Assembly: GCF_019308355.1 (NCBI RefSeq)
Contig: NZ_JAAGKM010000001.1
Location: forward strand, 186,001 to 250,000
Reading direction: 5' to 3'
Length of the DNA: 64,000 bases
Source: Empedobacter falsenii
GTDB taxonomy: Bacteria; Bacteroidota; Bacteroidia; Flavobacteriales; Weeksellaceae
The notes below the pieces were generated by a model. The model saw only the letters and a list, made by a program, of their open reading frames with translations. It did not search any database and was not told the DNA's origin. Positions 35,260-44,678 of this stretch are shown piece by piece (the first letter of the stretch is position 1; each line of letters starts with the position of its first letter). The position numbers and the translations under genes are program-made.

Positions 35260-37833
35260 ATGACTGAAGGAGAAAGACTAATCCCAATTAACATTGAGGA
35301 TGAAATGAAATCCGCTTACATCGATTATTCGATGTCGGTAATCGTATCTCGTGCGCTTCCGGATGTGCGTGATGGCTTAAAACCTGTACACCGTAGAGTA
35401 TTATTCGGAATGTATGAATTAGGTGTTTTTTCTAATCGTTCTTACAAAAAGTCGGCACGTATTGTAGGGGAAGTTTTAGGTAAATTTCACCCACACGGCG
35501 ACAGTTCTGTTTACGACACAATGGTACGTATGGCGCAACCTTGGTCTTTGCGTTACTTATTAGTTGACGGACAAGGTAACTACGGTTCTGTAGATGGTGA
35601 TCCACCTGCTGCAATGCGTTATACTGAAGCAAGACTTCAAAAAATTTCAGACGAATTATTAGCTGATTTAGATAAAGAGACAGTTGACTTTCAACTAAAC
35701 TTTGACGATACTATCCAAGAACCTACTGTATTACCTACTCGTGTTCCAAACTTATTAGTAAATGGTGCATCTGGTATTGCGGTTGGTATGGCAACAAATA
35801 TGGCGCCACATAACTTAACAGAAGTTATTGACGGAACAATTGCATACATCGACAATCGTGAGATTACAATTGACGAATTAACACAATACATCAAAGCGCC
35901 AGACTTCCCAACAGGAGGTACTATCTATGGCTATGATGGTGTAAAACAAGCTTTCGAAACTGGACGTGGACGTGTTGTTTTACGTGCAAAAACTAATTTC
36001 GAAGAAGTACATGGTCGCGATTGTATTATCGCTACAGAAATTCCTTACCAAGTTAACAAGGCAGATATGATTGCAAAAACTGCTGAGTTGGTAAAAGATG
36101 GTAAATTAGATGGTATTTCTGAGATTCGTGACGAATCTGACCGTAAAGGTATGCGTATCGTTTATGTCCTTAAAATGGATGCGGTTCCTAACGTCGTTTT
36201 AAATAAACTATATAAATTTACTCAATTACAATCATCTTTCAGTGTAAATAACATTGCGTTGGTAAAAGGTAGACCAGAGCAATTGAATTTGAAAGACATG
36301 ATTTATCATTTCGTAGAACATCGTCACGAAGTGATTGTTCGTCGTACGGAATACGAATTGAGAAAAGCGCAAGAAAGAGCTCATATCTTAGAAGGTTACA
36401 TGAAAGTAATCGGAACACAAGATGATCTTGATCGTGCAATTAAAATCATTCGCGAATCTGCAACACCAGACGAAGCGCGCACAGGATTAATGGAAGCTTT
36501 CGAGTTATCAGAAATTCAAGCACGTGCAATCTTAGATTTACGTTTACGTACATTGACTGGTCTTGAGATTGATAAAATTCGTGAAGAGTACGAAGAAATC
36601 ATGAAAATGATTAACCATTTGAAAGATATTTTAGCAAACGAAGATTTACGTATGCAAATTATCAAAGATGAGTTATTAGAAATTCGTAAAAAATATGGTG
36701 ACGAACGTCGTACAGATATCGATTACGCAGGTGGAGACTTAAATATCGAAGATTTAATTCCTGATGAGCAAGTTGTTTTAACGATTTCTCACATGGGTTA
36801 CATCAAACGTACACCACTTTCTGAATACCGCAAACAATCTCGTGGAGGAGTTGGTAATAGAGCCGCTACAACACGTGACGAAGATTTCTTAGAGTATATG
36901 GTTTCGGCATCTAACCACCAATACATGTTATTCTTTACAGAAAAAGGAAAATGTTATTGGATGCGTGTGTACGAAATTCCAGAAGGTTCTAAAACATCTA
37001 AAGGTCGTGCAATTCAGAATTTGATTAACATCGAGCCAGATGATAAAGTAAAAGCATATATCCTTACACATGATTTAATGAACGAAGAATACGTAAATAA
37101 TAATTACGTAATCATGGTAACTAAAAATGGTATCATCAAGAAAACATCTTTAGAAGCTTATTCTCGTCCACGTGTTAATGGTATCAACGCAATTACTGTT
37201 CGCGAAGGTGACACATTATTAGAAGCTTTATTAACAGATGGTAAATCTCAAATTATGATCGCTTCTAAATATGGTAAAGCTATCCGTTTCGAAGATGAGA
37301 AAGTTCGTCCAATGGGTCGTACTGCTTCTGGTGTTCGCGGAATCAACTTAGGAGATCAACCAGATAATGAGGTTATCGGGATGATTGTTGTGACTGATGT
37401 AGAAAAAGAAACTGTATTAGTTGTTTCTGAACAAGGTTACGGAAAACGTTCTTCTATCGAAGATTATCGTGAAACAAATCGTGGAGGTAAAGGTGTAACA
37501 ACACTTAATATTACTGATAAAACAGGAAAATTAATCGCGATTGAGGCTGTTACAGACGAAGATGATTTAATGATCATTAATAAATCTGGAGTTGCTATTA
37601 GAACTGGTTTAGATGAAATTCGTGTAATGGGTCGTGCAACACAAGGTGTTCGATTGATTAACTTGAAAAAGAACGACGAAATTGCAGCAATTGCAAAAGT
37701 ACAAGTTGAAGAAGAATTGGAAAACGAAGTAGAACTTGATGAAGAAGGAAATCCAATTGTTGTAGAAAACACAAACGAAAACAACGAAACTCAAGCAGAA
37801 GAAACGCCTGCTGAGGATCCAAATAATGAATAA
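35260..37833 (+). CDS. gyrA: DNA gyrase subunit A
   Basis: GyrA cuts and rejoins DNA during supercoiling. The 857 residues show the winged-helix and tower of the breakage domain, with the quinolone-region motif [14 protein letters not shown] holding the active-site Tyr at [10 protein letters not shown], and a C-terminal beta-pinwheel with the GyrA-box-like QSRGGVG (about residue 527). The tail is acidic (last 45 residues). The TPR gene starts three bases after the stop. Confidence 0.97.
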   Translation: MTEGERLIPINIEDEMKSAYIDYSMSVIVSRALPDVRDGLKPVHRRVLFGMYELGVFSNRSYKKSARIVGEVLGKFHPHGDSSVYDTMVRMAQPWSLRYLLVDGQGNYGSVDGDPPAAMRYTEARLQKISDELLADLDKETVDFQLNFDDTIQEPTVLPTRVPNLLVNGASGIAVGMATNMAPHNLTEVIDGTIAYIDNREITIDELTQYIKAPDFPTGGTIYGYDGVKQAFETGRGRVVLRAKTNFEEVHGRDCIIATEIPYQVNKADMIAKTAELVKDGKLDGISEIRDESDRKGMRIVYVLKMDAVPNVVLNKLYKFTQLQSSFSVNNIALVKGRPEQLNLKDMIYHFVEHRHEVIVRRTEYELRKAQERAHILEGYMKVIGTQDDLDRAIKIIRESATPDEARTGLMEAFELSEIQARAILDLRLRTLTGLEIDKIREEYEEIMKMINHLKDILANEDLRMQIIKDELLEIRKKYGDERRTDIDYAGGDLNIEDLIPDEQVVLTISHMGYIKRTPLSEYRKQSRGGVGNRAATTRDEDFLEYMVSASNHQYMLFFTEKGKCYWMRVYEIPEGSKTSKGRAIQNLINIEPDDKVKAYILTHDLMNEEYVNNNYVIMVTKNGIIKKTSLEAYSRPRVNGINAITVREGDTLLEALLTDGKSQIMIASKYGKAIRFEDEKVRPMGRTASGVRGINLGDQPDNEVIGMIVVTDVEKETVLVVSEQGYGKRSSIEDYRETNRGGKGVTTLNITDKTGKLIAIEAVTDEDDLMIINKSGVAIRTGLDEIRVMGRATQGVRLINLKKNDEIAAIAKVQVEEELENEVELDEEGNPIVVENTNENNETQAEETPAEDPNNE

Positions 37834-37836
37834 TCA

Positions 37837-39033
37837 ATGAAAAAATTATTATTTAGTTTAGGATTAGTTTTAGCAATGTCGACATCATTCGCTCAAACTA
37901 ACACAGAAGAATTAACGACAGAACCTACAGTTTTAGCTGAAAAATATAATAAATCAGCAAAAGAAAACTTAGCAAAAGGTGACGTTACAAAAGCAAGTCA
38001 AGATTTAGCAAAATTATCTAAATACGAAAACGGTAAAGTTTGGCAAGTCAAAAATAAAGACTCTAAAAAAGACGAATTTTACTATTCTCAAGCTGATTTA
38101 GATAAAGCTACAGCTGGTGGTAATTACGCAAAAGCAAAAGAAGTTGCTTTACAACCAAAATATGGTTTCTTGTTGCAATCTGAAGTTTCTAATTTAGCAA
38201 ACAAAGAATTAGACGCAGCAAACAAAGCAATGGACGCTAAACAATATACAGAAGCTGGAACAAAATTCTTAAATGTTTTCAACTTAGTTGAAGCTTTAGG
38301 TACAAAAGAAGATATCTACAAATATCAAGCAGCAATCTGTTTTTACAACGCAGCTGATTATGACAAATCTTTAACGATTTTGAAAGAATTAGCAGCAAAA
38401 GGATTCACTGGGAAATCAGCTAATCAAACAAAAGATTACAACCGTGATATGTATGTTTTAGCTCTTAATGGATTGTATAATGCAAAAAAATATGATGCAA
38501 TCGTAGAAGAAGCAACTACAAAATATCCAAAAGATGCTGACATCAACAATATCGCAACTGGAATTTACCAAGTTTCTGGAAATGCTGATAAAATGACAAA
38601 ACGTATCGAAGAAGCGATTAAAATTAATCCAAACGATGCACAAAATTATTACAACTTAGGAGTTTTATATTTAGATGACGCTTCTAAAGCAGAAGAATCT
38701 AAAAACTTGTTCAAAAAAGCGATTGAATTAAATCCTAAACATTTCGAGTCTTACAACAATTTAGTTTTAGCTATTTTGCAACCAGACAAAGAAATTGTTG
38801 AAACAATGAACAACAATTTAGGAACATCTAAAAAAGAGAAAGAAATTTATAATGCAAACGAAGTAAAACGCAAAGCTTTGTTTACAGAAGCAGCTCCTTA
38901 TCTTGAAAAAATGTACGAAATTCAACCAGAAAATCGTCAAGTTATTCGTAACTTAATTCAAGCTTACAAAACTTTAGGAAACGATCAAAAAGAAAATTTC
39001 TATCGTGACGCTGAGAAAAAATTAGTAAAATAA
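37837..39033 (+). CDS. secreted TPR-repeat protein
   Basis: The 398-residue protein has a signal peptide (about 1-20, ending Ser-Phe-Ala before Gln). The rest is helical, with several TPR-like pairs, the clearest near 268-305 (INPNDAQNYYNLGVLYLDD, then LFKKAIELNPKHFESYNNL). It is likely a periplasmic or outer-membrane-linked scaffold. The tight spacing to gyrA suggests cotranscription, though no functional tie is known. Confidence 0.85.
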   Translation: MKKLLFSLGLVLAMSTSFAQTNTEELTTEPTVLAEKYNKSAKENLAKGDVTKASQDLAKLSKYENGKVWQVKNKDSKKDEFYYSQADLDKATAGGNYAKAKEVALQPKYGFLLQSEVSNLANKELDAANKAMDAKQYTEAGTKFLNVFNLVEALGTKEDIYKYQAAICFYNAADYDKSLTILKELAAKGFTGKSANQTKDYNRDMYVLALNGLYNAKKYDAIVEEATTKYPKDADINNIATGIYQVSGNADKMTKRIEEAIKINPNDAQNYYNLGVLYLDDASKAEESKNLFKKAIELNPKHFESYNNLVLAILQPDKEIVETMNNNLGTSKKEKEIYNANEVKRKALFTEAAPYLEKMYEIQPENRQVIRNLIQAYKTLGNDQKENFYRDAEKKLVK

Positions 39034-39050
39034 TTATTTCAATATAACAC

Positions 39051-39080
39051 AAAAAAGGACTTCAATTGAAGTCCTTTTTT
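39051..39080 (+). terminator. intrinsic terminator after gyrA-TPR
   Basis: AAAAAAGGACTTCAATTGAA pairs with itself as a palindrome; the right arm runs into a six-T tract. Confidence 0.85.
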
Positions 39081-39088
39081 GTGCTTTA

Positions 39089-39106
39089 TCATTCTGAATG
39101 TAGCTT
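39089..39106. repeat. REP-like intergenic repeat, short copy
   Basis: TCATTCTGAATGTAGCTT matches the minus-strand reading of 26965-26983 with a single inserted base. It lies between two convergent genes. Confidence 0.45.
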
Positions 39107-39115
39107 AAGTAAAAC

Positions 39116-39883
39116 TTAAAACAAATCCCAATTTCTTAAATCTGGTAAAAAATGATGGGCTGTCAAATCATAACGAACTGGCACAACAGAAACATAACCT
39201 TCCTCTAAAGCACGTTCGTCTGTATCTTCACCTTTGTCAAGATTTTTAAACTCTCCACTCATCCAATAATACGTTCTTCCACGAGGATCTTCACGTTTAT
39301 CAAATTTTTCTTCCCATTTAGCATCAGCTTGACGACAAACTTTTATTCCTTTTATTTCATGTTCTTTCAACTTCGGAATGTTCACGTTCAACACCACACC
39401 TTTTGGTAATTTATGTTTTAAAACTTGATCAATAATTGTTTTAATAAATTCTTCTCCAGCTTTAAAATCTGCATTATAAGCAAAATCACACAACGAAAAA
39501 CCAATCGCAGGAATTCCTTCAATTCCAGCTTCTACAGCAGCAGACATTGTTCCCGAATAAATCACATTCACCGACGAATTTGATCCGTGATTAATTCCCG
39601 AAATACACAAATCTGGTTTACGAGGCAAAATTTGCGAAACAGCCAATTTCACACAATCCACTGGCGTTCCAGAACACGCATACTCTTTTACATCTTCATC
39701 AACTTCTATTTCATCGCAAAACAATGTCGAATTTATTGTCACCGCATGCCCCATTCCACTTTGCGGACTATCTGGCGCAACAACATAAACTTCTCCAAAT
39801 CCTTTTGCAATCTCTATCAACGCTCTTATTCCAGGCGCAGTTACTCCATCATCATTTGTAACTAAAATTAGCGGTCTTTCCAT
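39116..39883 (-). CDS. surE: 5'/3'-nucleotidase SurE
   Basis: SurE dephosphorylates nucleoside monophosphates and helps survival in stationary phase. The 255-residue protein has the metal-binding Asp-Asp at residues 11-12 in LVTNDDGVTAPGI, Ser at QSGMGHA and Asn at ISGINHGSNSS, all family residues. A -7 element lies 32 bases upstream. Confidence 0.95.
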   Translation of the reverse strand: MERPLILVTNDDGVTAPGIRALIEIAKGFGEVYVVAPDSPQSGMGHAVTINSTLFCDEIEVDEDVKEYACSGTPVDCVKLAVSQILPRKPDLCISGINHGSNSSVNVIYSGTMSAAVEAGIEGIPAIGFSLCDFAYNADFKAGEEFIKTIIDQVLKHKLPKGVVLNVNIPKLKEHEIKGIKVCRQADAKWEEKFDKREDPRGRTYYWMSGEFKNLDKGEDTDERALEEGYVSVVPVRYDLTAHHFLPDLRNWDLF

Positions 39884-39914
39884 ATTTTATTCTTACTTTT
39901 ATTCATCATTTTTA

Positions 39915-39922
39915 CAAATGTA
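39915..39922 (-). promoter_or_regulatory. -7 promoter element for surE
   Basis: The minus strand reads TACATTTG, a full TAnnTTTG match. Confidence 0.55.
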
Positions 39923-39952
39923 AAAAACTTCCTTCTAATTTCTTTTTTGTTT

Positions 39953-39960
39953 TATATTTG
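39953..39960 (+). promoter_or_regulatory. -7 promoter element for prc
   Basis: TATATTTG lies 41 bases before the prc ATG; with the surE element it forms a divergent pair. Confidence 0.55.
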
Positions 39961-40001
39961 AAGGAGTCTTAAATTATTAATTTATATAATACCAACGCAA
40001 T

Positions 40002-42149
40002 ATGTTAATTAAAAAAACGTATGTATTACTATCGTTTTTATCAATGAGTTTGCTTGCTTTTTGCTTTTGCAAACCCATGTTAGACACAGATGAAGAAAGA
40101 GAAAAGTTAATCGTAAAAAATACACGAAACACCCTAACTTACCTACATTACAAACCTGCTACTGTAGATGATAAATTTTCGGAAAATGTTTTCAATAAAT
40201 ATTTAGAATACATTGATCCAAGCAAACGTTTTTTATTGCAATCTGATTATGATCTATTCAAAAAAGATTATCACAATTTAGATGATTATTACAAATCAGA
40301 AAACTTAGGTTTCTACAATTCTACCGTTGATACAATCTACAAACGTATTGCTGAAGCTGAAAAATATTCGATGGATGCCTTGTCAAAACCTTTTGATTTT
40401 AATCAAAAAGAGAATTTCAACATCGATTATAAAACATCAAAATTCGCGAAAGATAAAACCGAAGCGAAAGATTTGTGGCGCAAGTATTTGAAATACAACG
40501 TGATGTTAGAAATCATTTCAATGCAAGACGAATTAAAAGGTCAAAAGAAAGATACATTAGACAACTCTTCTTCTATAAAACCTGTAAAAGATCCTTTGGC
40601 AGATGAGAAAAAGAAAATCACAAAAGATACTCCTTTTGCAGAAGTAGAAAAGATGGCGCGTGAAGAAGTTAAAGACTTGATTTCTGACTATTTTCGTCGT
40701 ATAAAACAGACAAAACGCGAGAATTATTTTTCTATTTACATGAACTCGTTCACAGAACAATACGATCCGCACACAACATACTTCTCTCCAACAAGTAAAG
40801 AGGATTTCGAATTCGAAATGTCTGGACAAATGGAAGGAATTGGAGCCAAAATACAAGACAAAAGAGGTTACGCTACAATTGCTGAATTAATTGTTGGCGG
40901 ACCAGCTTGGAAGAGCAATAAATTAGAAGTTGGTGACAAGATCATTAAAGTTGCACAAGGGAAAAATGGTGAAGCTAAAAACATCGTTGGGATGATTTTA
41001 AGCGATGCTATTCGCCTAATTAAAGGGAAGAAAGGAACAGAAGTTGTCTTGACTATTCAGAAAAAAGACGGTTCTCAACAAACAATCTCTTTGATTCGTG
41101 AAGTGATTGAATCAGAGGAAGTGTTTGCTCGCTCATCTGTTATTACGGACGAGAAGGGAGATAAATACGGAATCATCTATTTACCTGAGTTCTACACTCC
41201 AATGGGAAAAGAAGGCGGACGTTATCCTTCGGATGATATCAAGAAAGAAATTGATATATTGAAGAAAGAAAACATCAAAGGTCTTGTCTTCGATGTTAGA
41301 AATAATGGAGGAGGTTCTCTTGAAGAGGTAGTTAAAATCTCTGGATTGTTCATCAATCAAGGACCAATTGTTCAGGTGAGACGTTCGGACGGAATGCTTA
41401 AAATTCACGAAGACAAAGATAATTCTATCGCATACGACGGACCTTTAGTAGTAATGGTTAACGAGCTTTCTGCATCTGCGTCAGAGATTTTTGCTGCAGC
41501 AATGCAAGACTATGGTCGCGCTGTTATCGTGGGTTCTCCGCAAACCTTTGGTAAAGGTACTGTACAAACAATCTTGCCTTTAGATCGTCAGTCGGGAAGT
41601 GATGAGTTAGGCGCTATTAAGTTAACAATACAAAAATTCTACCGAGTAAACGGAGGTTCTACACAATTGAAAGGAGTTCAATCGGACATTGCATTAGTTG
41701 ATCAATTTACTTACGAAGATATCAGCGAAGCTTCTCGTTCAGAAGCCTTGAACTGGGATCAAATCAAACCATTGGTTATTGCAAAATGGCCTTCTGCTTT
41801 CGATTTAGCGAAGATTAAAGCGAACAGTAAAACTCGTTTGGCAAACAATGCACACTTAGCATTAATGAACGAAAGTTTCAAGTTCATCAAATCAATGGAA
41901 GATGTAAAAGAGATTCCTTTGAACTTAGAAGATTACAAAACGTACCGTAAAACACGCGAAGATAAAATCAAGAAATTTGAAGCTTTAGACAAGTATAAAA
42001 ACAATTTCAAATTTACAATGAATCAAAACGATTTGGCAACTACAAAAACAGATACTGTGCTAAAAGCTAAACGTAACAATTGGTTCAAAGGAATGCAAAA
42101 AGACTTTTATTTAAACGAAGCTGTTAACGTTTTAAGAGACATTAAATAA
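40002..42149 (+). CDS. prc: carboxy-terminal (tail-specific) processing protease
   Basis: Prc cuts C-terminal tails of periplasmic proteins. The 715 residues show an N-terminal signal or anchor (about 1-25), a helical domain, a PDZ domain (about 250-340), and the S41 catalytic part with Ser492 in SASASE and Lys518 in FGKGT, then the Prc-type C-terminal domain. Length and order match E. coli Prc more than the shorter CtpA. Its stop overlaps the permease start by one base. Confidence 0.94.
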   Translation: MLIKKTYVLLSFLSMSLLAFCFCKPMLDTDEEREKLIVKNTRNTLTYLHYKPATVDDKFSENVFNKYLEYIDPSKRFLLQSDYDLFKKDYHNLDDYYKSENLGFYNSTVDTIYKRIAEAEKYSMDALSKPFDFNQKENFNIDYKTSKFAKDKTEAKDLWRKYLKYNVMLEIISMQDELKGQKKDTLDNSSSIKPVKDPLADEKKKITKDTPFAEVEKMAREEVKDLISDYFRRIKQTKRENYFSIYMNSFTEQYDPHTTYFSPTSKEDFEFEMSGQMEGIGAKIQDKRGYATIAELIVGGPAWKSNKLEVGDKIIKVAQGKNGEAKNIVGMILSDAIRLIKGKKGTEVVLTIQKKDGSQQTISLIREVIESEEVFARSSVITDEKGDKYGIIYLPEFYTPMGKEGGRYPSDDIKKEIDILKKENIKGLVFDVRNNGGGSLEEVVKISGLFINQGPIVQVRRSDGMLKIHEDKDNSIAYDGPLVVMVNELSASASEIFAAAMQDYGRAVIVGSPQTFGKGTVQTILPLDRQSGSDELGAIKLTIQKFYRVNGGSTQLKGVQSDIALVDQFTYEDISEASRSEALNWDQIKPLVIAKWPSAFDLAKIKANSKTRLANNAHLALMNESFKFIKSMEDVKEIPLNLEDYKTYRKTREDKIKKFEALDKYKNNFKFTMNQNDLATTKTDTVLKAKRNNWFKGMQKDFYLNEAVNVLRDIK

Positions 42150-43261
42150 TGGAACAAGAAAACGGTTCATTTTCTCAAATCATATTCAATAAATTAAGAA
42201 AGAACACCCTTGGTGTTCTTTCTTTTAGTGTAATAGTATTAGCTGCAATCATTTCTATTTTTGCTTATGTCTTTGCGTCCGACAAAACGGAAAATGCAAA
42301 CAGACAGGACCTAACCATTGCATATTCACCTATAGGTTATCAGCAAAAAACAATCGAAATCCCTTTACCTAATTATTCAGGAAAAACGAACTTTTCTGAT
42401 TTTATATTCGGGAAAGAAATCGATACCGAACAAATAAGTATTACATCTTACAAAAGAGATGGACAAAGCATTACTTATATTCCATATATAGGGAACGGAC
42501 TAAGTGGTGAAGCAATAAAGATAGATTTGTTAACTTGGACAAAGCATAACATCAAAACGCAAGATATAGAGAAGGATTTTATCTATACAAAAACCTATTT
42601 ACTTGGAACAGATTCTTACGGAAGAGACTTTTATTCTAGATTAATCATCGGGACAAGAATTTCTTTTCTTATCGGGTTTATCGCTGTTTTCATTTCATTA
42701 GTTGTCGGAATTTCCTTGGGCGCTCTTGCAGGTTATTACAAGGGACGAACAGATAACATTATAATGTGGTTGATAAACGTTGTGTGGTCTATCCCAACAT
42801 TACTATTGGTTATTGCAATTACCTTAGCTATTGGAAAAGGATTTTGGCAGATATTTATCGCAGTTGGACTAACGATGTGGGTAGAAGTTGCACGTGTAGT
42901 TCGCGGACAATTCCTATCATACAGAGAAAAAGAATTTGTAGAAGCAGCAAAAGCTTTAGGATTTTCGGACACAAGAATTATCTTCAACCAAATATTACCT
43001 AACGTTGTTGCACCTATTATCGTTATATCTGCTGCCAATTTTGCTTCGGCAATTTTAGTAGAAAGCGGTCTTAGTTTTCTTGGAATTGGCGCACAACCTC
43101 CTACTCCGTCTTGGGGAAATATCATAAAAGAACATTATAATCATATTATTTTAGGGAAACAACATTTGGCAATTCTACCGGGATTAGCTATTATGTTATT
43201 GGTTCTTGGGTTTAATATCTTTGGGAATGTATTGCGAGATATTATGGATATTAAGCAGTAA
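42149..43261 (+). CDS. ABC transporter permease, DppC/OppC type
   Basis: The 370-residue protein has an OppC-type N-terminal part (TM near 22-42, then about 120 residues outside), five later TM helices and the EAA loop EAAKALGFSDTRIIFNQILPN, the contact to the ABC ATPase. This family imports peptides or nickel. No binding protein, DppB or ATPase gene lies nearby. It overlaps the prc stop by one base (TAATGG), so a shared transcript is likely. Confidence 0.88.
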   Translation: MEQENGSFSQIIFNKLRKNTLGVLSFSVIVLAAIISIFAYVFASDKTENANRQDLTIAYSPIGYQQKTIEIPLPNYSGKTNFSDFIFGKEIDTEQISITSYKRDGQSITYIPYIGNGLSGEAIKIDLLTWTKHNIKTQDIEKDFIYTKTYLLGTDSYGRDFYSRLIIGTRISFLIGFIAVFISLVVGISLGALAGYYKGRTDNIIMWLINVVWSIPTLLLVIAITLAIGKGFWQIFIAVGLTMWVEVARVVRGQFLSYREKEFVEAAKALGFSDTRIIFNQILPNVVAPIIVISAANFASAILVESGLSFLGIGAQPPTPSWGNIIKEHYNHIILGKQHLAILPGLAIMLLVLGFNIFGNVLRDIMDIKQ

Positions 43262-43324
43262 GAAGCTTATAAAGTTTTATACTTTTCTTTTTTTAATACT
43301 TTAAAACACAAGTTATATCTTTAT

Positions 43325-43377
43325 CTATGTCTTTATGTGGTTAATATTTTATCTTTTTTAACCACATAGAGACATAG
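43325..43377. repeat. inverted repeat built from a CTATGT...GTGGTTAA unit
   Basis: CTATGTCTTTATGTGGTTA (43325-43343) and the complement of CTATGTCTCTATGTGGTTA (43359-43377) differ at one base and enclose 15 bases. The same unit recurs in direct orientation at 43479 and 43973. Confidence 0.8.
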
Positions 43378-43478
43378 GTTAAATATTGATAAAGATTTGA
43401 ATAGACTTATAGTTTTCACAGTAACTTTACTTAAGTTAATAACTGAAAGTTTATAAATAAATCACAATTAATCAATTT

Positions 43479-43505
43479 CTATGTTTCTATGTGGTTAATA
43501 TTTTA
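43479..43505. repeat. direct copy of the CTATGT...GTGGTTAATATTTTA unit
   Basis: CTATGTTTCTATGTGGTTAA followed by TATTTTA matches the left arm of the nearby inverted repeat and its continuation, with one or two differences. Confidence 0.75.
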
Positions 43506-43600
43506 CCAAAACAAAATTAAAAATCTATCTATTCTAATAATATAAATACATGGGTTTAATAATTTGGAAGATGAGTAAAAAACTCATTAACATACGTTTT

Positions 43601-43969
43601 TTATCCTTCATTAAATATGTTAAAACAATTGAAGTTGATTAGTATTCCTTTTGGACATTTCAGTAGTTTCATATAAGTTAATAATTGAGCTTCATAAGTA
43701 GGAAAAATATCTTGCACAGCTTTTAACTCAACAACTATACTATTTTCTACATAGAGATCACAACGAAAATCAAGATCAAGCAGTTTTTCTTTATAGACAA
43801 CTGGAACCTTCATTTCTGTGAGAAAATTTATTTTCCTATGATTTAATTCTTCTTTTAAGCATTGATGATAAACACTTTCTAATAATCCTCTACCCATTAT
43901 TTTATGAACTTCTATAGCAGAACCTATTATTTCATAAGTTAATTCATCTAAATATTTTTTAGTTTTCAT
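43601..43969 (-). CDS. GxxExxY-family protein (PD-(D/E)XK nuclease-like)
   Basis: The 122-residue protein has the family motif in GRGLLESVYHQCL (Gly-x2-Glu-x2-Tyr) and a nuclease-like core with Asp in FRCDLYVENS and Glu-x-Lys in VVELKAV. Catalytic roles for this family are not established. A related gene is often found as a single gene or beside repeats. Here direct copies of one unit lie on both sides, so it may be part of a small mobile unit. Confidence 0.85.
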   Translation of the reverse strand: MKTKKYLDELTYEIIGSAIEVHKIMGRGLLESVYHQCLKEELNHRKINFLTEMKVPVVYKEKLLDLDFRCDLYVENSIVVELKAVQDIFPTYEAQLLTYMKLLKCPKGILINFNCFNIFNEG

Positions 43970-43972
43970 AGT

Positions 43973-43997
43973 CTATGTTTCTATGTTGTTAATGATT
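43973..43997. repeat. third direct copy of the repeat, upstream of the GxxExxY gene
   Basis: CTATGTTTCTATGTTGTTAA then TGATT differs from the 43479 copy by one base in the first 20. It abuts the start of the GxxExxY gene. Confidence 0.7.
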
Positions 43998-44027
43998 ATT
44001 CAATTGAGATATAAATAAACTTTTTAT

Positions 44028-44067
44028 AAAACCTCCTTATCTTTTATATAAAACATAAGGAGGTTTT
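44028..44067 (-). terminator. hairpin, second of two tandem terminators after the HU-like gene
   Basis: AAAACCTCCTTAT pairs perfectly with ATAAGGAGGTTTT around a 14-base loop. It lies directly beyond a longer hairpin and before the GxxExxY gene. Confidence 0.65.
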
Positions 44068-44070
44068 AAA

Positions 44071-44114
44071 AAAAACGTCAAGTGGTTTTCATTAAAACCA
44101 CTTGACGTTTTTTA
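44071..44114. terminator. long perfect-stem terminator after the HU-like gene
   Basis: A roughly 20-bp stem (AAAAAACGTCAAGTGGTTTT with its complement) around CATT ends in a T run on both strands. Confidence 0.8.
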
Positions 44115-44149
44115 TTTACTTCAATTAGAAGTTAGAAAAAATATCTAAA

Positions 44150-44533
44150 CTATTTCTTTTTCTCATATTTTAAAGTAGCTAAAGTATCTCGTAAATCTAG
44201 ACCAGGTCTAAAAAGTATTTTAGCACTTTTTATAGAAGCAGAATTTACTTTGTTCATTACATCCATTCCTTCGCTACTAATACTTATTTGAAAAGAACCA
44301 AAATCTCCCAAGCGAACAATCTTTCCATCAGACAAATGTTTCGATAACATTTTAGCCAAATCAATCAATGTTGCATACACATCACTCTCACTAATAGATG
44401 AGGTTTGCGCAATTTCTTTACTCAAATTTCGAAGTGATACTTCACCATCTGCAATAGAATTTGCGTAGAACTTTTTAGGCGCCATAGGATCTCCTGGATA
44501 AGCCTTCTGAATAACGTTGTATTTTACAGCCAT
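44150..44533 (-). CDS. HU-like DNA-binding protein
   Basis: The 127-residue protein is longer than standard HU (about 90) and belongs to the Bacteroidota HU-related group, with an N-terminal beta part (AVKYNVIQKAYPGD), a helical HU-like middle and VRLGDFGSFQISISSEG, the strand before the DNA arm. The start was set at MAVKYN, four codons inside the longest frame, by family agreement. It is its own transcript, closed by two tandem hairpins. Confidence 0.85.
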   Translation of the reverse strand: MAVKYNVIQKAYPGDPMAPKKFYANSIADGEVSLRNLSKEIAQTSSISESDVYATLIDLAKMLSKHLSDGKIVRLGDFGSFQISISSEGMDVMNKVNSASIKSAKILFRPGLDLRDTLATLKYEKKK

Positions 44534-44644
44534 AATTAAAAGCATTTATAGATTAAGAGTTAATTATCTCTAAGTTAATACTTTATATTTAATTAACAAA
44601 ATAAAACTATTGATTATCAATAAAATACATTATATCATAAAAAT

Positions 44645-44673
44645 AAAAAAGGCTTCCTTATATAAGGAAGCCA
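44645..44673 (-). terminator. intrinsic terminator after the serine hydrolase gene
   Basis: GGCTTCCTTA and TAAGGAAGCC pair around TA; on the minus strand a T run follows. Confidence 0.85.
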
Positions 44674-44678
44674 TGCTA

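Larger units (their letters stand above)
43262..43600. other. repeat-bearing intergenic region before the GxxExxY gene
   Basis: The 339-base gap holds a large inverted repeat (43325-43377), another copy of its arm (43479-43505) and AT-rich filler. I find no open frame or clear promoter. It lies between two convergent genes. Confidence 0.6.
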
